Positions 43,026 through 51,237 of a DNA stretch of 64,000 nucleotides are shown piece by piece. The position numbers and the translations under genes are program-made. Each line of letters begins with the position of its first letter. Position 1 is the stretch's first letter. The notes beneath the pieces are model-generated. The model did no database searches, was not told the DNA's origin, and worked only from the letters and a program-made list of their open reading frames with translations. Origin of the DNA: Dehalococcoidia bacterium (lineage in GTDB: Bacteria; Chloroflexota; Dehalococcoidia; Lucifugimonadales; UBA3495); the NCBI GenBank assembly GCA_022827095.1, contig JAJDTP010000006.1, positions 1-64,000 on the forward strand, read 5' to 3'.

Positions 43026-45869
43026 ATGACTCAGACGCTGTTGCCCAAAAGTGACATATTCGAGCGCGACTTCGTCTGCGTCGATCTGGAAACCACCGGG
43101 CTTCAAGCGCAATCCGATGCCATTATCGAGATTGGAGCCGTCAAGTTCCGGGGTGGCGAGATCACCGAGCGATACCAGACCTTCGTGAATCCGGGTCGCC
43201 AGATCCCCACGTTCATCCAGCAATTGACCTCCATCAGCCCCGCTCAAATAGAGCGAGCGCCACGGTTCCAGCAGGTGGCCGCGCAGTTCGCCGGTTTCGT
43301 GGGTGATCTGCCCATCGTGGGGCACAACATTGCCTTTGACCTGGGATTTCTGTCATCGCACGGTCTCCACCTGACCAACCGGAGTTACAACACCTGGGAC
43401 TTGGCGTCGATATTCCTGCCCACGCTGCCCGAATACAACCTCAGCGCTCTCGCCCGGCATTTGGCCCTCGACCACAACCAGGCCCATCGCGCCGTGGCCG
43501 ACGCGGAAACTACCGCGCTGGTTTTCCATGAGCTATTGAAACTGGGCGCTTCGTACCCGTCGGCGAAAGTCGCGTTTATCGCCCGCGCTGCCCGCGCCGC
43601 TAACGCCTCGGTTGCGGAACTGCTCGAGGCGATCGTGCCTCATGCCCCCGGCGCCAACGCCGCTCCCGGAAGCAACGGCGCTGTGGGACTGACCGGGTTG
43701 AACCTGGATAGCATTGCCAGGCGGATGTCGCATGATGCGGGCGACCAAACGGCCAGCGCCGTCCGGCGTGAGCTCACCGAGCAACAGGTCGAGGACCTTC
43801 TGGCGCCCCACGGCGTTTTCGCAAGCTCTTTCCCTGGGTTTGAAAACAGGCCCCAACAGGCCGAGATGCTCAAGGCGGTTACCCGCGCCATCTACCAGGG
43901 CCGGAAGCTGATCGTGGAAGGCGGCACTGGTATCGGCAAGAGCATCGCATATCTTCTCCCCGCGATTCTTTACTCCGCCACCCACGGACATCGGGTGGTG
44001 ATTTCCACCAACACCATCAGCCTGCAGGAACAGCTGATGGATAAGGACATTCCGGCGGTGATCTCCATCCTGGAAGAGGCCGGCGTCCTCGAACCAGGAG
44101 CGGTTCGCGCGGCTCAACTCAAAGGTCGATCCAACTACGTGTGTCTGCGCCGGTGGACCAGCCTGGGCACATCGGACACTTTGTCCGAGGACGAGGCCCG
44201 GGTGCTGGGCAAAACCGCAGTCTGGCTGGACGATACCGTAGATGGCGACCGCACCGATCTCAACCTGAACTTCGGAGACCATCGAGCCTGGTTGCGGGTG
44301 TGCGCCGACAACCAGGGCGTGTGCCAGTCGTTCCGCGGCGGCGCGCCCTGCTTCCTGCGCCAGGCCCGCCAGCGAGCCGAAGCGGCCAACATCCTGGTGG
44401 TGAACCATGCCCTCCTGCTGGCGGACCTTGCCGTCGGTGGCACGGTGTTGCAGGACTACCAGCACCTCATAGTCGACGAAGCCCACCACCTGGAGGAAGA
44501 AGCAAGCCGGCAGTTGGGTTTTGAGATGGCCGAGGACGATCTAGCCCAGGAAATGGACGCCGTTTACCGCTTGTTCCGGCACCTGACCGGCATCGCCAAC
44601 CAGTCGCCCTACGACGAAAACCTCGGACGCGCCCGGGACGCTCTAACCAACGCCACGGCCAGTTGCAACCAGGCCCTGCAGGCGTGGCAACAGCTGTGGG
44701 CGGCGATCACCAGCCTCTATCAATCACACACCCGCGGCGACAACGACCGTCAGCCGGTCTCCCTGGAGCCCTCGGTGCGGCAGAGCCGGGAATGGGGCGC
44801 CGCCGCCCTCGAATGGGAATCGTTCTCAACCTTTATGGCCGACGGCGTGAACCGCCTGAACGACGTCTGGAGGCTGGTGGACCAGGGGATATTCGATCTC
44901 TCTGACGACAGCCAGGGAAACGAACTGATCAGCGCGGTAGACATGGTCTCCGAGTTCAACGACCGTCTGTCATCCGTCTTCGGTCGTTATGATGAGGAAC
45001 GGATCCAATGGATCGACATGGTGCGGCGCAACATCACGCTGCACTCCACCCCGTTGTCGGTCGGCCCTATCCTGTCTGAGAAGCTGTTCCAACAGAAAGA
45101 GACGGTGGTTTTGACCAGCGCGACCCTGGCTACGGACAGCAACTTTGGTTTCCTGCGGCAACGCCTCGGCTTCCCCGACGACTGCGACGAACTGCTGGTC
45201 GACAGCCCGTTCAACTACCGGCGCAATACCTTGCTCATGGTGCCCGATGACCTCCCCGATCCGCGTCGCGGCGCCGACCACGCCCGCGGGACGGCCCAGG
45301 TGATCCTCAACATGGCGCAGGCATTGGACGGACACGTCATGGCGCTGTTCACTTCCCACAGTGCGCTGCGAGACGCATCCTTCCACGTCCGTGGGCCCTT
45401 GCGCGCGTCGGGTATCAACGTTCTGGCCCAGGGGATCGACGGCACGCCGCGACAACTGGTTGACCGGCTGCACGCCGACCCGCGCGCCGTCCTGCTCGGC
45501 ACCGCCAGTTTCTGGGAGGGTGTCGACATGGAATCGGGCATCCTGCGCGGGTTGCTGCTGTGCCGCCTGCCCTTCCCGGTTCCTACGGATCCCATCGTCA
45601 AGGCCCGGGGTAACTTGTTCAACAATCCGTTCAACGAATACCAGGTGCCGTCCGCCGTCCTCCGTTTCCGCCAGGGGTTCGGCCGGCTGATCCGCAACAA
45701 AGTGGATCGGGGCGCCGTAGTCATACTGGACCGCCGTATCCAAACGGCAAACTACGGTGACCGCTTCCTGAACGCGCTGCCCCCCTGCACGGTCGAAAGA
45801 TCCAGCGTCAACACCGTCGGCGATCAGGCCGCCCGTTGGCTGCAACTCGACCGCCCTCGAACCGGCTAA
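43026..45869 (+). CDS. dinG: DnaQ-DinG fusion: 3'-5' exonuclease and DEAH helicase
   Basis: A 947-residue DNA-repair enzyme. Residues 13-180 form a DEDDh exonuclease (CVDLETTGL with D20 and E22, IVGHNIAFDLGFL, and HRAVADAET). The XPD/DinG helicase follows: Walker A VEGGTGIGKSIAYLLPA, cysteines in SNYVCLRRW, CADNQGVC and GAPCFLRQ that can bind a 4Fe-4S cluster, DEAHHLEEEA, and helicase motifs V-VI (GTASFWEGVDMESG and RFRQGFGRLIRN). This fused layout is known from Firmicutes and others. A glycosylase gene follows after 33 bp. Confidence 0.93.
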   Translation: MTQTLLPKSDIFERDFVCVDLETTGLQAQSDAIIEIGAVKFRGGEITERYQTFVNPGRQIPTFIQQLTSISPAQIERAPRFQQVAAQFAGFVGDLPIVGHNIAFDLGFLSSHGLHLTNRSYNTWDLASIFLPTLPEYNLSALARHLALDHNQAHRAVADAETTALVFHELLKLGASYPSAKVAFIARAARAANASVAELLEAIVPHAPGANAAPGSNGAVGLTGLNLDSIARRMSHDAGDQTASAVRRELTEQQVEDLLAPHGVFASSFPGFENRPQQAEMLKAVTRAIYQGRKLIVEGGTGIGKSIAYLLPAILYSATHGHRVVISTNTISLQEQLMDKDIPAVISILEEAGVLEPGAVRAAQLKGRSNYVCLRRWTSLGTSDTLSEDEARVLGKTAVWLDDTVDGDRTDLNLNFGDHRAWLRVCADNQGVCQSFRGGAPCFLRQARQRAEAANILVVNHALLLADLAVGGTVLQDYQHLIVDEAHHLEEEASRQLGFEMAEDDLAQEMDAVYRLFRHLTGIANQSPYDENLGRARDALTNATASCNQALQAWQQLWAAITSLYQSHTRGDNDRQPVSLEPSVRQSREWGAAALEWESFSTFMADGVNRLNDVWRLVDQGIFDLSDDSQGNELISAVDMVSEFNDRLSSVFGRYDEERIQWIDMVRRNITLHSTPLSVGPILSEKLFQQKETVVLTSATLATDSNFGFLRQRLGFPDDCDELLVDSPFNYRRNTLLMVPDDLPDPRRGADHARGTAQVILNMAQALDGHVMALFTSHSALRDASFHVRGPLRASGINVLAQGIDGTPRQLVDRLHADPRAVLLGTASFWEGVDMESGILRGLLLCRLPFPVPTDPIVKARGNLFNNPFNEYQVPSAVLRFRQGFGRLIRNKVDRGAVVILDRRIQTANYGDRFLNALPPCTVERSSVNTVGDQAARWLQLDRPRTG

Positions 45870-45902
45870 CCAACGTTTCCGGGTGCGGGTCAAGGATTGG
45901 CG

Positions 45903-46778
45903 GTGCTGGAACAGACGGGGCAACTGACGATAGACCAGCCCTTTGACCTGGCGGAGAGCCTCGAAAGCGGGCAGGCCCATCGCTGGAAGAATCTGGGGGA
46001 AGACTGGTATTCGGGCGTGTTGGGCCAGTGGCTCATTCACATCCGACAGACGGCAGGAGGAGTGGAATATAGCGCCGCCGGCTCTGGCGATGCCGTGGAC
46101 CCGGGCGCGCTGTCGGACTTGCTGCGGTCTTATTTCCGTCTCGACGACGACATCTGCGCCATATACGACGACATTTGCCGAGACCGGCGGGTCGCGGAAA
46201 TGGTGGCCCGTTATCCGGGGCTGCGAATTTTGCGCCAGGATCCCTGGGAGTGCACGGTGGCGTTCATCTGCTCCGCCACGTCCAACATCCCTCGCATCCA
46301 CCAGAACATGGAGGCCATGGCGGACAGCCTGGGAAACCCGCTGGAACTGGACGGGGAAGTCCGGCACACTTTCGCGTCCGCCGAACAACTGGCCTCCGCC
46401 GGAGAAGGGTTTCTTCGAGAGTTGGGCCTGGGGTTCCGCGCTCCCTATGTAGTCGCGGCTGCGCAACGCGTCTGCGACGGTGAGCTGGACCTGGAGGAAC
46501 TGATCCGCCTGCCCTATCCGGAAACCAAGTCCAGGCTCATGGAGTGCTACGGCATCGGCGCCAAGATCGCCGACTGCATCGCGGTGTTCTCGTTGGAAAA
46601 GTTGCAGGCGTTTCCGGTGGACGTATGGGTGCGCCGTGCCTTGGCGGAATGGTATTTCCCCATGCAGAAAAAGCCGCCAGACCGAGCGATGGTGGAATGG
46701 GCGCAGGACCACTTCGGCCAATACGCGGGCTACTCCCAGCAGTACCTTTTCCACGGCCGCCGTCGGGAGGGGCGGTAG
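45903..46778 (+). CDS. OGG-type DNA glycosylase, copy 1
   Basis: A 291-residue protein of the 8-oxoguanine DNA glycosylase family. The N-terminal OGG_N-type domain contains FDLAESLESGQAHRWKNLGE, and the catalytic part has the PWECTVAFICSATSNIPRIH helix and the helix-hairpin-helix GIGAKIADCIAVFSLEKLQA followed by FPVDVWVRR. The lysine (GAK) and aspartate (PVD) fit a bifunctional glycosylase/lyase. I use the GTG at 45903 with AAGGA six bases upstream. It probably forms a repair operon with dinG. Confidence 0.88.
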   Translation: MLEQTGQLTIDQPFDLAESLESGQAHRWKNLGEDWYSGVLGQWLIHIRQTAGGVEYSAAGSGDAVDPGALSDLLRSYFRLDDDICAIYDDICRDRRVAEMVARYPGLRILRQDPWECTVAFICSATSNIPRIHQNMEAMADSLGNPLELDGEVRHTFASAEQLASAGEGFLRELGLGFRAPYVVAAAQRVCDGELDLEELIRLPYPETKSRLMECYGIGAKIADCIAVFSLEKLQAFPVDVWVRRALAEWYFPMQKKPPDRAMVEWAQDHFGQYAGYSQQYLFHGRRREGR

Positions 46779-46790
46779 AGAATGTATTTA

Positions 46791-46816
46791 CATGGATAAA
46801 CAGGATGAACAGGATG
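46791..46816. repeat. Dispersed repeat copy between the glycosylase genes
   Basis: CATGGATAAACAGGATGAAC followed by AGGATG, one of several copies of a short intergenic element in this window (others at 1838-1852, 42061-42090, about 57925-57937 and, inverted, 59784-59810). Confidence 0.6.
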
Positions 46817-46861
46817 TTGTGAAAGGCTGGATGCACGGCAGTCGGAGTTCGGAGGAACGTG

Positions 46862-48049
46862 ATGGCGCAGGAACTGGAAATTGAGCAGCCGTTTGACCTA
46901 GAACTCAGCCTGACAATGGGGCAGGCGTTTCGCTGGCAGGAACTGACGCCGGATTTCTATGGTGACGGTCACAAGTGGTTCTCGGGTGTACTAGGCGAAA
47001 ACCTGATCCACATCAGCCAAGTTGGTGGTCTCAACGGCCCGGTTAGGTATCGGATAGGCGGCCCGGACGGGGAACGATCTGCCACCGTCGCAGACAACGA
47101 TATGCTGCGCTGCTACTTCCGCGAGGATGACGACATCGCGGCCATATACGCCGACATCAGCAGCCAAGACGATCATATCGCTGAGTTGGTGCGAAAATAT
47201 CCCGGGATGCGCGTGCTGAGGCAAGAACCTTGGGAATGTTTGGTGTCATACATCTGCTCAAGAAGTAACAAAATCCCAAACATCAAGCAGTGTGTGTCTG
47301 AGATTGCCACGCTGAGCCGTCAAACGATGAATCTGGGCGATGACGAACGACCTGCTTTCCCAACACCAGAACGGATATTGGAAGTCAAACTTGAGGCATT
47401 GATTGAGCTAGAGTTTGCAGGCAGGTTCAACCGTGACTTCCCATCGGTAATATTCGCCGCCGCACAGCGGGTTCATGATGGCCGGCTGGATTTTGACGAG
47501 ATGAAATCATTGCCTTATTCAGTAGCTAAACAGAGTTTGATGCAAGGAAAAAGGCAAGGTCGTAAAGTTCCCAACGGAATCGGTGCCAAAATTGCCGACT
47601 GTGTTGCGTTGATGTCGTTGGACAAATTGGCAGCGTTCCCGGTGGACACGCACATTAGAAAGCTAGTGAACGAGCGGTGGTTTGGCTGGGAAAAGCCTCC
47701 CTCCGACACTAGAATCTTGCGCTGGGCGCAAGACTGCTTTGGACTCAATGCAGGCTACGCTGGCCAGTTTATATTTTGTGACCGGTCACAGGTCGGGAAT
47801 CGCACTGCATCCAGTACATCACGGAGGGAGGTCCAAGATACGGTAAAGACCAGAAGCCGTAGTTTTGAAGATCACCGGGCTCGTCAGTGTCCATTTTGCG
47901 GTGCTCCACCGGGTAGCCATTGCAAAACTCCGGGAGGACATTACCTGCTCCAAGGACATAAAGATCGCCGTTCGCGAGCACGGAGAACAATCAGAAACGC
48001 ACGCCGCCGCCGATCACCCGGTAGTGCTGTACGTCGGCGGCTTCGATAA
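46862..48049 (+). CDS. OGG-type DNA glycosylase with C-terminal zinc finger, copy 2
   Basis: A 395-residue paralogue of the preceding gene, with GGAGG six bases before the start at 46862. The glycosylase part (to about residue 305) keeps FDLELSLTMGQAFRWQEL, PWECLVSYICSRSNKIPNIK, GIGAKIADCVALMSLDKLAA and FPVDTHIRK. A basic linker leads to a zinc finger RQCPFCGAPPGSHCKTPGG followed by HYLLQGHKDRR, of the CPxCGAPPGxxC type found in many actinobacterial proteins, and an Arg-rich end. The sequence is less GC-rich than copy 1, so it may be acquired. The last 59 bp overlap the convergent pduX-like gene. Confidence 0.85.
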   Translation: MAQELEIEQPFDLELSLTMGQAFRWQELTPDFYGDGHKWFSGVLGENLIHISQVGGLNGPVRYRIGGPDGERSATVADNDMLRCYFREDDDIAAIYADISSQDDHIAELVRKYPGMRVLRQEPWECLVSYICSRSNKIPNIKQCVSEIATLSRQTMNLGDDERPAFPTPERILEVKLEALIELEFAGRFNRDFPSVIFAAAQRVHDGRLDFDEMKSLPYSVAKQSLMQGKRQGRKVPNGIGAKIADCVALMSLDKLAAFPVDTHIRKLVNERWFGWEKPPSDTRILRWAQDCFGLNAGYAGQFIFCDRSQVGNRTASSTSRREVQDTVKTRSRSFEDHRARQCPFCGAPPGSHCKTPGGHYLLQGHKDRRSRARRTIRNARRRRSPGSAVRRRLR

Positions 48050-48896
48050 ATTCCTCCAGGGCCAGCCGGTACGCCGGCTTGCTCTGTCGTTTCCGCGCAT
48101 CTAACAGGATACCGACCACGGTTCCGCTGTGGGCCACATTGACGCCCACCGCGCCGATTTCAGCAGCGAAGTCTGACGCCTTTTGCACCCACGGGCCGGT
48201 GTCATCCGGCCGTCCTACTTGCGCCGAGATGGTGGCGCCCCGGCCAACCAGCTCAGGATCGCAGCGGCGGATGCCTTCGCGCACCAACTCCAGGGCCTCG
48301 GTGGTGGCATCGGCGACTGACCGCCAGTGCTCTTCACGATCGACCCGGTTGAACTCCAGCGTATCTACCTGACCGCCGCGGTCGATAACGATTACCTCCA
48401 TTGGAGGAGGAGCGCCTAGAAGTTCGAGGACTCTGCCGCGACGATGATCGAACATGGCGATGCCGGGAAACATCACGCCGTCGGTCGGCTCTACCCCCAG
48501 CGCGATCTTTGCAATGGCATCCGGCGACAAATCGACACCCGCGGCCTTGCCTGTCGCGCACACCGCGGCCGTGATGTCCGCGCTGCTGCTGCCCATGCCT
48601 TTGCCCACCGGCATCGGGTTTGCCACCGTGACGTCGACAACGATGCCGGGCATTCCGAGGCAATGGCTGAGTCGGGCCAACGTGTCAGCCACGGCTTGGC
48701 GGGCTTTTGGCAGGTGGTCGATTCCTCGTATATGCTCGCCGGGCTGATCTGATCTGGAGACGGTGACCGTCGCTCGCGAGAATTGGTTGATCGGGCAGGT
48801 CACCAGGAAGTCTACGTCCCCGGTCATTCCCTGCACCAGTTCGCCGCAGGTTCCCGGCGCCAGCACCGAAGCCGTTCCCAACGTGTAGTCAGCCAT
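47991..48896 (-). CDS. pduX: GHMP kinase, L-threonine kinase PduX-like
   Basis: A 301-residue small-molecule kinase. It begins with the PduX-like stretch VLAPGTCGELVQG and has the GHMP ATP loop PMPVGKGMGSSSADI (residues 95-108). PduX makes L-threonine phosphate, the source of the aminopropanol arm of cobalamin. The genes cobU and cobQ directly upstream on the same strand support this. Other GHMP kinases are possible, but the context is strong. Confidence 0.85.
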   Translation of the reverse strand: MADYTLGTASVLAPGTCGELVQGMTGDVDFLVTCPINQFSRATVTVSRSDQPGEHIRGIDHLPKARQAVADTLARLSHCLGMPGIVVDVTVANPMPVGKGMGSSSADITAAVCATGKAAGVDLSPDAIAKIALGVEPTDGVMFPGIAMFDHRRGRVLELLGAPPPMEVIVIDRGGQVDTLEFNRVDREEHWRSVADATTEALELVREGIRRCDPELVGRGATISAQVGRPDDTGPWVQKASDFAAEIGAVGVNVAHSGTVVGILLDARKRQSKPAYRLALEEFIEAADVQHYRVIGGGVRF

Positions 48897-48925
48897 TGCG
48901 TCGCCCTGCGCCGGCCCACCGCTGG

Positions 48926-49495
48926 TCAGCGGGCGGTTCCCGTGGGCTTGATCGGAACGGGCAACCCGGCCACTACCATGGTGACCTGGTCCGCTTCCTC
49001 CGCCATCGCCTGGTTGACCGTTCCCAGCAGATCCTGGAACTGGCGGCCCATCGCGGTCGTCGCAACCAAGGAATGGCCGATTTCGCTGCTGACTACCACT
49101 GCCTGGCTATCGATCTCCCGAATGTATTCAGCAAGCCGCCGCGCCGCGCCCACGATGCGGGCTTCCAATTCCGACCGCGGCGTGCCCTCGTGCTCCAGCA
49201 TCAGATTCGACACCCAAACGTCCATTGAGTCGAGCAGCAGGACGGTGGGAGGGTCCATGGCGCGCGACTGATCCTGCAGCGCGCCAACTGGGTTCAGGGG
49301 AGCTTCAAGGGTTTGCCAATTTTGGGGTCGCCGCTGCTGGTGTCGTTGGATGCGCTCCTCCATCTCCGCGTCAACGGCGATACCCGTGGCCACGTACAGG
49401 GCTGGCTCGCGTCCGGCAATTTCGGCTGCCAGACGTTCCGCGTAAGCGCTTTTACCCGACCGAATGCCGCCCAATACCAGGTGTATCGAGCTCAT
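48926..49495 (-). CDS. cobU: Adenosylcobinamide kinase / cobinamide-phosphate guanylyltransferase
   Basis: A 189-residue CobU/CobP enzyme that phosphorylates adenosylcobinamide and attaches GMP in the nucleotide-loop pathway. The P-loop GGIRSGKS spans residues 9-16, preceded by the HLVL strand. Further family elements are ALYVATGIAVDAEMEERIQR, HQQRRPQNWQTLEAP, and VVSSEIGHSLVATTAMGRQF. Its ATG overlaps the cobQ stop by four bases. Confidence 0.92.
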   Translation of the reverse strand: MSSIHLVLGGIRSGKSAYAERLAAEIAGREPALYVATGIAVDAEMEERIQRHQQRRPQNWQTLEAPLNPVGALQDQSRAMDPPTVLLLDSMDVWVSNLMLEHEGTPRSELEARIVGAARRLAEYIREIDSQAVVVSSEIGHSLVATTAMGRQFQDLLGTVNQAMAEEADQVTMVVAGLPVPIKPTGTAR

Positions 49496-51057
49496 AGCGC
49501 CGGCGTCAGCCCCGCCATGTCGTATACCAGGTCCATGCGCAGGCTGTCCCGCACCCAATCGGCGAGCCGGTCGTACTCCCGGTCACGCGCCACGTCGACC
49601 CCCTCGGGCAACCCGACGCCTTTCCGACGGGCCAATTCGCCCAGGATGGCCCGTCTGACGCCGGCGTTGTGGAACAGCCCGTGGATGTACGTTCCCATCA
49701 CGCGCCCGCTGGCGTCCAGCGCTCCATCGAACGCCGTCTCCGGGGTGACGGCGGTATCGGCCCGGTCAACCACAGTGAACGGCGGTATAGCGCCTTCACC
49801 CGTGGTTCGCCCCATGTGTATCTCGTAGCCAACCACCGTTTCACCGTCGGCGCCCGACATCAGGTGGCCGCGTGTGGACGCCTCTTGCCGGACGGTAGCC
49901 TCGACCCGGTGGGTTTCCTTGGTTCCGGCGAAGGTGGTTACTAGGGGGAGCAGCCCGAGGCCGTCCGCAGCCCCGATCGAAGACTCGATGCGATCCGGGT
50001 CCAGCAGGGTTTTGCCCAGCATCTGGTAGCCGCCGCAGATGCCGATGATCGCGGAGCCGTGCTCCACAGCCCCCGAGACGGCCCGGGACAATCCCTGCTG
50101 TTCCATCCACATCAGATCGGGAATGGTTGTCTTGCTGCCCGGGAGGATCACCAGATCCGGCCGACCCAGTCGGTCGCCGCTCTGGACGTACCGGAGTGAG
50201 ACCCCCGGCTCCCGCGCCAGCGGGTCGAAGTCGTCGAAGTTTGAAATGTGGGGGACCTGCACCACCGCCACGTCCAGCACGTCAGGGGAGGATGCGTGAG
50301 GCGGCGTAATGTCCAGCGCCACCGAATCCTCTTCGGGAATGTGTATGTCCCGGAAGTGATGAACCACGCCGACCACGGGTTTGTTCGTGTAGTTTTCCAG
50401 CCAGGTCAACCCATCGGTCAAGAGCGAGACGTCCCCGCGGAACTTGTTGATCAACAGGCCCTTGACCCGATCTCGCTCCGCATCGTCCAGCAGTTGCAGT
50501 GTACCCACCAACGACGCGAACACGCCGCCCCGGTCGATGTCTCCGCACAGAAGCACCGGCGCGTTGGCATGGAGCGCGACCCGCATGTTGACGATCTCGG
50601 TCGCTTTCAGGTTGATCTCGGCCGGGCTGCCCGCCCCCTCGATGACCACCACGTCGTGCTGGCTGCGCAAAACGTCCAGCGAGTTGGAAACCGACTCCCA
50701 CAGTGTGGCTTTCAGGTCGAAGTAGTCACGAGCGCGGGCAGAGGTCAGGGGGCGGCCCATCAGCACCACCTGGGCGTGGCTGTCCGCCTCCGGTTTGAGC
50801 AGGACCGGGTTCATCTCGATGCGCGCTTCGACGCCGGCGGCCTCGGCTTGGACAGCCTGGGCGCGGCCGATTTCGCCGCCATCCGGCGTGACGTATGAGT
50901 TGTTGGACATGTTCTGCGCCTTGAACGGCGCGACGCGCAGCCCGTCCTGTCGGAATATGCGACAAAGCGCCGATACCAGCACGCTCTTGCCCACGTGGGA
51001 GGCCGTGCCTTGCACCATTATCACTCGGCCGGCCGGGGGGGTGTTTTGTGTTGTCAT
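49492..51057 (-). CDS. cobQ: Cobyric acid synthase (glutamine-hydrolysing)
   Basis: A 521-residue amidotransferase that adds four amide groups to adenosylcobyrinic acid a,c-diamide. The N-terminal BioD-like domain has VQGTASHVGKS and KAQNMSNNSYV. The C-terminal glutamine amidotransferase domain has the nucleophile in IIGICGGYQMLG and the histidine in GTYIHGLFHN. It is the first gene of the cobQ-cobU-pduX run. I looked for a cobalamin riboswitch box in the 144 bp upstream and saw none. Confidence 0.94.
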   Translation of the reverse strand: MTTQNTPPAGRVIMVQGTASHVGKSVLVSALCRIFRQDGLRVAPFKAQNMSNNSYVTPDGGEIGRAQAVQAEAAGVEARIEMNPVLLKPEADSHAQVVLMGRPLTSARARDYFDLKATLWESVSNSLDVLRSQHDVVVIEGAGSPAEINLKATEIVNMRVALHANAPVLLCGDIDRGGVFASLVGTLQLLDDAERDRVKGLLINKFRGDVSLLTDGLTWLENYTNKPVVGVVHHFRDIHIPEEDSVALDITPPHASSPDVLDVAVVQVPHISNFDDFDPLAREPGVSLRYVQSGDRLGRPDLVILPGSKTTIPDLMWMEQQGLSRAVSGAVEHGSAIIGICGGYQMLGKTLLDPDRIESSIGAADGLGLLPLVTTFAGTKETHRVEATVRQEASTRGHLMSGADGETVVGYEIHMGRTTGEGAIPPFTVVDRADTAVTPETAFDGALDASGRVMGTYIHGLFHNAGVRRAILGELARRKGVGLPEGVDVARDREYDRLADWVRDSLRMDLVYDMAGLTPAL

Positions 51058-51187
51058 CGTAGTGATTTCGACTCGCTCAATTGCCCGTGCATCGACCCTG
51101 GGATACTCGGCATTAAACCACAGTTTTCGTGACGGCGACCGCTAATCGGGGCCGTCCACTTCGCCCTGTGCCATCTGATCCCTGTTT

Positions 51188-51217
51188 GACCCGCGCCGCC
51201 GATGAACGGCGCGGGTC
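51188..51217. repeat. Perfect 11-bp hairpin upstream of the propeller lipoprotein gene
   Basis: Arms GACCCGCGCCG and CGGCGCGGGTC with an 8-base loop that contains a potential ATG. It lies between divergent genes and may act in the leader of the plus-strand gene. Confidence 0.55.
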
Positions 51218-51237
51218 GCCCTCCGTTGCTTATTGGG

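Noticed and set aside
44970..46754. A 594-codon minus-strand frame over dinG and the first glycosylase gene.
   Set aside because: It is antisense to well-supported enzymes and shows no recognisable motif.
51058..51237. Possible cobalamin riboswitch upstream of cobQ.
   Set aside because: I found no B12-box-like sequence on the minus strand in this 180-bp region; the visible hairpin is close to the divergent gene instead.
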